Assembly: GCA_016786585.1 (NCBI GenBank)
Contig: JAEUUI010000030.1
Location: forward strand, 496,001-560,000
DNA from: Cyclobacteriaceae bacterium
Lineage (GTDB): Bacteria; Bacteroidota; Bacteroidia; Cytophagales; Cyclobacteriaceae
DNA length: 64,000 nt
Direction: 5' to 3'
Part shown: positions 60,915-64,000 of the stretch, piece after piece
How positions within the stretch are numbered: the stretch's first letter is position 1
Layout of the letters: every line of letters starts with the position of its first letter
Notes under the pieces: generated by a model
Told to the model about the DNA's origin: nothing
What the model saw: the letters and a program-made list of their open reading frames with translations, nothing else
The model's database searches: none
Made by a program: the position numbers and the translations under genes

Positions 60915-62174
60915 CTATGTTGCCCGGATCGCAGCCACCGGATCTAACCGTGCTGCCAGGGCGGCCGGTACAATTCCGGCAATCAAACCAATCACACTCG
61001 ATACAGTAAGTCCAAGTACAATATTTTTAATGGTTAACGTGACCACCAGATCGCCCATAGGGATCAGGGTGATCAGGTAAACGAGGAATAAGCCGGCAAG
61101 TCCTCCGATCATGCTCAGGAATATCGCTTCAAACAAAAACTGGAACAGGATAAAGTAATTCTTCGCACCCAGCGACTTCTGTAACCCGATAATACTCGTT
61201 CGCTCTTTCACCGATACGAACATAATGTTCGCAATTCCAAAACCTCCAACCAGCATCGAAAACCCGCCAATTATCCAACCCGCAATGCCAACTACATCAA
61301 ACAGTTTACCAATGGCATTGGCAATTGCTTCCGGGCGATTCATTACAAAGTTGTCTTTATCAGTTGGGCGTAAGCCCCTGCGGCTTCTTAAAAATCCGCG
61401 TACTTCATTCTCCAGTTCAACAAGGCCGACATCATAATCATATCCTTTAATACCAATCCGCGAAGCCGTTTCACTCCACAAGCCGGTACCAGTTTGATAC
61501 AGTCGTCTGAAATTGTTGTACGGAACAATAACGTTGTAATCGCTGCTGGTAAATCCCATAAAGCTCTGACCCTCGCGCTTCACCACGGCAATCACCATGT
61601 ATTTCAAATTCTTGATCTTGATGTATTGCCCGATCGCTTCTTCTTCATTCGGGAACAACGCCTTTGCTACTTCATACCCGATAATCGCCACACTCCTGCC
61701 GCCTTCCAGTTCCTCTGCAGTAAAGTATCGGCCCTTTTCAACGTTCACTTCAAAAATTTTGTCGTAGCCCTCGCTGCCGCCAATCAGCCGCACCTGACCG
61801 ATGCTGTTGCTGTTTCGCTTGATGATCTGATTACCCTTGCCTGCAAAAATGGCGATGCTGGTACTGTACTTCAGGTTGGCCTCCAGAAACTTGAACTCGT
61901 TGTAAGAAGCATGCGGCCTGCGCATGTATTCCCACCACTTCCATTCACCATCAGCAATGAAAGGCCATTTCTCTACGTAAATCACACTGCTACCGAGGAA
62001 GTTCAGGCTGTCTTTGATGTTCTTTTCGAGCGAATCAACCAGCGTGAGCACCGAAATGATCGCAAAAATGCCGACCGTAACGCCCAAAAGCGACAAAATT
62101 GTTCTTAACAGGTTTGATTTCAGGGCCTTACCTGCGAACCGGAGGCTTTCGAAAATCTGGCGAATCGTGTACAT
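60915..62174 (-). CDS. MacB/FtsX-type ABC transporter permease
   Basis: A 419-residue inner-membrane protein. The first helix is at about 25-45 (NLLRTILSLLGVTVGIFAI), then a large periplasmic MacB_PCD domain (about 48-285), then three helices of the FtsX domain (about 290-405) with GGFGIANIMFVSVKERTSIIG, the conserved FtsX motif, and 'AARLDPVAAIRAT' at the end. Such permeases transmit ATP hydrolysis to the periplasm for export or lipoprotein handling. The ATPase partner is not in the window; it may be elsewhere in the genome. Substrate unknown. Confidence 0.92.
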   Translation of the reverse strand: MYTIRQIFESLRFAGKALKSNLLRTILSLLGVTVGIFAIISVLTLVDSLEKNIKDSLNFLGSSVIYVEKWPFIADGEWKWWEYMRRPHASYNEFKFLEANLKYSTSIAIFAGKGNQIIKRNSNSIGQVRLIGGSEGYDKIFEVNVEKGRYFTAEELEGGRSVAIIGYEVAKALFPNEEEAIGQYIKIKNLKYMVIAVVKREGQSFMGFTSSDYNVIVPYNNFRRLYQTGTGLWSETASRIGIKGYDYDVGLVELENEVRGFLRSRRGLRPTDKDNFVMNRPEAIANAIGKLFDVVGIAGWIIGGFSMLVGGFGIANIMFVSVKERTSIIGLQKSLGAKNYFILFQFLFEAIFLSMIGGLAGLFLVYLITLIPMGDLVVTLTIKNIVLGLTVSSVIGLIAGIVPAALAARLDPVAAIRAT

Positions 62175-62292
62175 CAGTTCTTCTTAACGGGATTAGTACT
62201 TTTAAGTTTGTCGGCCTGAAGGCTGCGCAATTACGGAATTTAGACTTAAAACCGCCCTTATTTGTTACATCCGCTAAAATAGCGGGTGCAGC

Positions 62293-62323
62293 TTCGCAAA
62301 TCTCCCGGATTGCCTTATTTTTG
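62293..62323 (+). promoter_or_regulatory. Candidate promoter of queA
   Basis: TATTTTTG at 62316..62323 is an exact -7 box. TTCG at 62293..62296, 19 bp upstream, is one base off TTTG. It lies about 95 bases before the queA ATG. Confidence 0.4.
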
Positions 62324-62418
62324 CAGCCTTAAAAAAATTTACCCTTCATTGGGCAAACTTTGCTCTTAAAAAAACGGATCTGTCGCCCGTAAGTGGCAGC
62401 TAAGTAAAAAAATAACGC

Positions 62419-63465
62419 ATGAAGCTATCCGAATTTAAGTTTGAAATCCCCAACAACCTGATCGCCCTCCGCCCTGCTGAAAACCGTGACGAATCCCGTC
62501 TGATGGTTTTGCACCGCGATTCCGGTAAAATCGAGCATAAAGTTTTTAAGGACGTTGTTAACTACTTCGGAGAAGGTGACATCATGGTCGGCAACGACAC
62601 GATGGTATTCCCAGCTCGCCTCTATGGCCGCAAGGAAAAAACAGGCGCCAAGATCGAGGTGTTTTTGTTGCGTGAGCTGAATGCAGAAATGCATTTGTGG
62701 GATGTGCTGGTCGACCCTGCCCGTAAAATTCGTGTGGGCAACAAGCTTTACTTCGGCAATGGCGACCTCGTTGCAGAAGTTATTGATAACACTACGTCCC
62801 GCGGAAGAACAATCCGGTTCCTGTTTGATGGCGATGCGGAAGCATTCAACAAAGTAATCGAGACGCTGGGTGAAACTCCGCTTCCGAAATACATCAAGCG
62901 TAAAATCGAACCGGAAGACAAAGACCGGTTCCAAACCATCTTCGCGAAAAATAAAGGTGCCGTGTCAGCCCCTACTGCAGGCCTTCACTTTACCAAGCAG
63001 TTGGTAAAACGTCTTCAGATTAAAGGTGTCGACATGTCGTTTATCACGCTTCACATTGGCCTGGGAACATTCCGTCAGGTGGATGTTGAAGATCTTACCA
63101 AACACAAAATGGATTCCGAGAATTTTATTGTCGGACCGGAAGTGGTTGAGAAAGTGAACAAGGCTCTGGATAACAAGAATCGCGTTTGCGCAATCGGCAC
63201 TACTTCGATGCGCGCCCTGGAATCATCAGTATCGGCAGGGAACAGATTAAAAGTGAAAGAAGGCTGGACAGACAAGTTTATTTTCCCGCCGTATGATTTC
63301 AAAATCTGTAACGCCATGATCACGAACTTCCACATGCCTGAATCAACATTATTGATGATGGCTGCCGCGTTTGGCGGATTTGATTTTGTGATGGAAGCCT
63401 ATAAAGTTGCCAAGAAGGAAAAGTATAAGTTCCTGACATATGGCGATGCTATGCTGATCCTCTAA
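62419..63465 (+). CDS. queA: S-adenosylmethionine:tRNA ribosyltransferase-isomerase
   Basis: A 348-residue QueA. It transfers the ribosyl moiety of SAM to 7-aminomethyl-7-deazaguanine at position 34 of tRNA, giving epoxyqueuosine. Conserved segments are [20 protein letters not shown] near the start, '[20 protein letters not shown]', '[23 protein letters not shown]', '[22 protein letters not shown]' and the end '[21 protein letters not shown]'. Length is normal. It is probably monocistronic; no preQ1 riboswitch pattern was recognised in the 244-bp upstream gap. Confidence 0.96.
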   Translation: MKLSEFKFEIPNNLIALRPAENRDESRLMVLHRDSGKIEHKVFKDVVNYFGEGDIMVGNDTMVFPARLYGRKEKTGAKIEVFLLRELNAEMHLWDVLVDPARKIRVGNKLYFGNGDLVAEVIDNTTSRGRTIRFLFDGDAEAFNKVIETLGETPLPKYIKRKIEPEDKDRFQTIFAKNKGAVSAPTAGLHFTKQLVKRLQIKGVDMSFITLHIGLGTFRQVDVEDLTKHKMDSENFIVGPEVVEKVNKALDNKNRVCAIGTTSMRALESSVSAGNRLKVKEGWTDKFIFPPYDFKICNAMITNFHMPESTLLMMAAAFGGFDFVMEAYKVAKKEKYKFLTYGDAMLIL

Positions 63466-63474
63466 ACATCAGGT

Positions 63475-63723
63475 TTACTGTTTCTCTACCCAAATCAGGT
63501 AGACAAAAAATGAAACAGCAACCGGATATAAAAGAAAATACAGCGTATTAGGCGGAATGATCCGGATGAAGAACGCAAAAGGAAGAATTAATAAAAGAAC
63601 ACCGGCCGTGATTATCACGGCCTTTTTTTGTTTCGCCAGCGGCTTGCGGACAACTTCAAAAATTGTGTAGATCAAAAACGTTACTGCAGCCACATTAAAG
63701 GCGAGCAAAATGAACCTGATCAT
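63475..63723 (-). CDS. Small integral membrane protein
   Basis: An 82-residue protein with three hydrophobic segments: IRFILLAFNVAAVTFLIYTI, AVIITAGVLLLILPFAFFI and LYFLLYPVAVSFFVYLIW. Lys/Arg loops sit between the first two. No family is recognised. It ends 9 bases after the queA stop in the opposite direction (convergent) and its ATG lies 23 bases from the divergent ispD start. Confidence 0.65.
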   Translation of the reverse strand: MIRFILLAFNVAAVTFLIYTIFEVVRKPLAKQKKAVIITAGVLLLILPFAFFIRIIPPNTLYFLLYPVAVSFFVYLIWVEKQ

Positions 63724-63746
63724 AGAAATCGTATTTTCGTAAAAAT

Positions 63747-64000
63747 ATGCATTCGCAGGAATATGCCATTATCGTTGCCGGAGGGAAAGGAACCCGCATA
63801 AAGAGCGTGTTGCCGAAACAGTTTCTGGAACTGAACGGCTTGCCAATCCTGATGCACACGATCAACGCATTTGTACGCTATTCAAAAGACATCTCCATCA
63901 TTCTGGTTTTACCGGAAGATGATTTCCAGACCTGGCAATCGCTTTGCGCGAAACATAATTTCACGATGAACGTGACCCTGCAGAAAGGTGGTGACACGCG
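63747..64000 (+). CDS. ispD: 2-C-methyl-D-erythritol 4-phosphate cytidylyltransferase, N-terminal part
   Basis: Only the first 84 codons are in the window, so the gene runs off the edge. The protein begins MHSQEYAIIVAGGKGTRIKS, followed by VLPKQFLELNGLPILMHTI. The GGKGTR loop and PKQF motif bind CTP in the IspD family. The enzyme makes CDP-methylerythritol in the non-mevalonate isoprenoid pathway. The later substrate-binding residues lie beyond the end, and a related nucleotidyltransferase cannot be fully excluded. Confidence 0.88.
   Translation, partial: MHSQEYAIIVAGGKGTRIKSVLPKQFLELNGLPILMHTINAFVRYSKDISIILVLPEDDFQTWQSLCAKHNFTMNVTLQKGGDT

Noticed and set aside
62175-62418. preQ1 riboswitch in front of queA
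   Set aside because: No compact H-type pseudoknot or the usual A-rich tail pattern could be recognised; only a promoter-like box is supported.
1-64000. CRISPR arrays, insertion sequences, prophage or integrase
   Set aside because: No regularly spaced direct repeats and no transposase, integrase or phage structural gene in any of the genes examined; tRNA-Arg shows no attachment-site duplication that I could see.

Overview
The window looks like a chromosomal segment from a Bacteroidota bacterium, most likely of the Cytophagales type (inference; no rRNA is present to confirm it). Supporting signs are a textbook Bacteroidota promoter (TTTG, 19 bp, TAnnTTTG) at 9806..9836, a three-gene succinate dehydrogenase with a single fused cytochrome b subunit, an ECF sigma/FecR/STN cassette, many lipoproteins and outer-membrane barrels, DUF1080 and Gfo/Idh exported sugar enzymes, and almost no Shine-Dalgarno sequences. 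Gene density is high. I see no insertion sequence, prophage, integrase or CRISPR array.

Layout. 1..3712: tail of a GH13 glycosidase and a very large secreted ThuA/glucose-dehydrogenase/PKD/cytochrome c lipoprotein. 4065..9318: a three-gene module of a FecR-like membrane protein, a CHASE2 sensor without output domain, and an exported TPR-CHAT caspase-like protease. 9675..15160: tRNA-Arg, a beta-barrel, enoyl-CoA hydratase, a PAP2-like membrane protein, rpoN and asnS. 15231..20212: universal stress protein, DUF3052, a PD40 propeller protein, two LPP20-like lipoproteins and a CHRD-like lipoprotein. 20324..23741: sdhCAB. 24178..28825: a DNA polymerase III alpha subunit with an N-terminal proofreading exonuclease, then thioredoxin. 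28994..36419: YkgJ-type protein, an Upf1-like helicase, a second exported CHAT protease and a large propeller-amidohydrolase. 36482..39208: Tat-exported oxidoreductase and a double DUF1080 protein. 39318..41521: small lipoprotein, WYL regulator with divergent small genes, and a small membrane protein. 41537..51310: exported class V aminotransferase, membrane patatin, and the AddA/AddB recombination nuclease pair. 51312..55449: CheY-like regulator, then ECF sigma, FecR anti-sigma, an STN-barrel protein and a lipoprotein. 55514..64000: PhoR/PhoB-like two-component pair, a zinc aminopeptidase, a barrel protein, recA, a MacB-like permease, queA, a small membrane protein and the start of ispD.

The points I find most interesting are: (1) the FecR-like/CHASE2/TPR-CHAT module, in which every recognisable domain appears to lie outside the cytoplasm, plus a second stand-alone exported CHAT protease; (2) a shared inverted repeat of the form TGACA-N5-TGTC in front of recA, addAB and the WYL regulator, which suggests a candidate DNA-damage regulon controlled by that regulator; (3) an ECF/FecR cassette whose third gene joins an STN domain directly to a small beta-barrel; (4) families of hairpin repeats between genes, and a heptamer repeat inside the coding region of the helicase.
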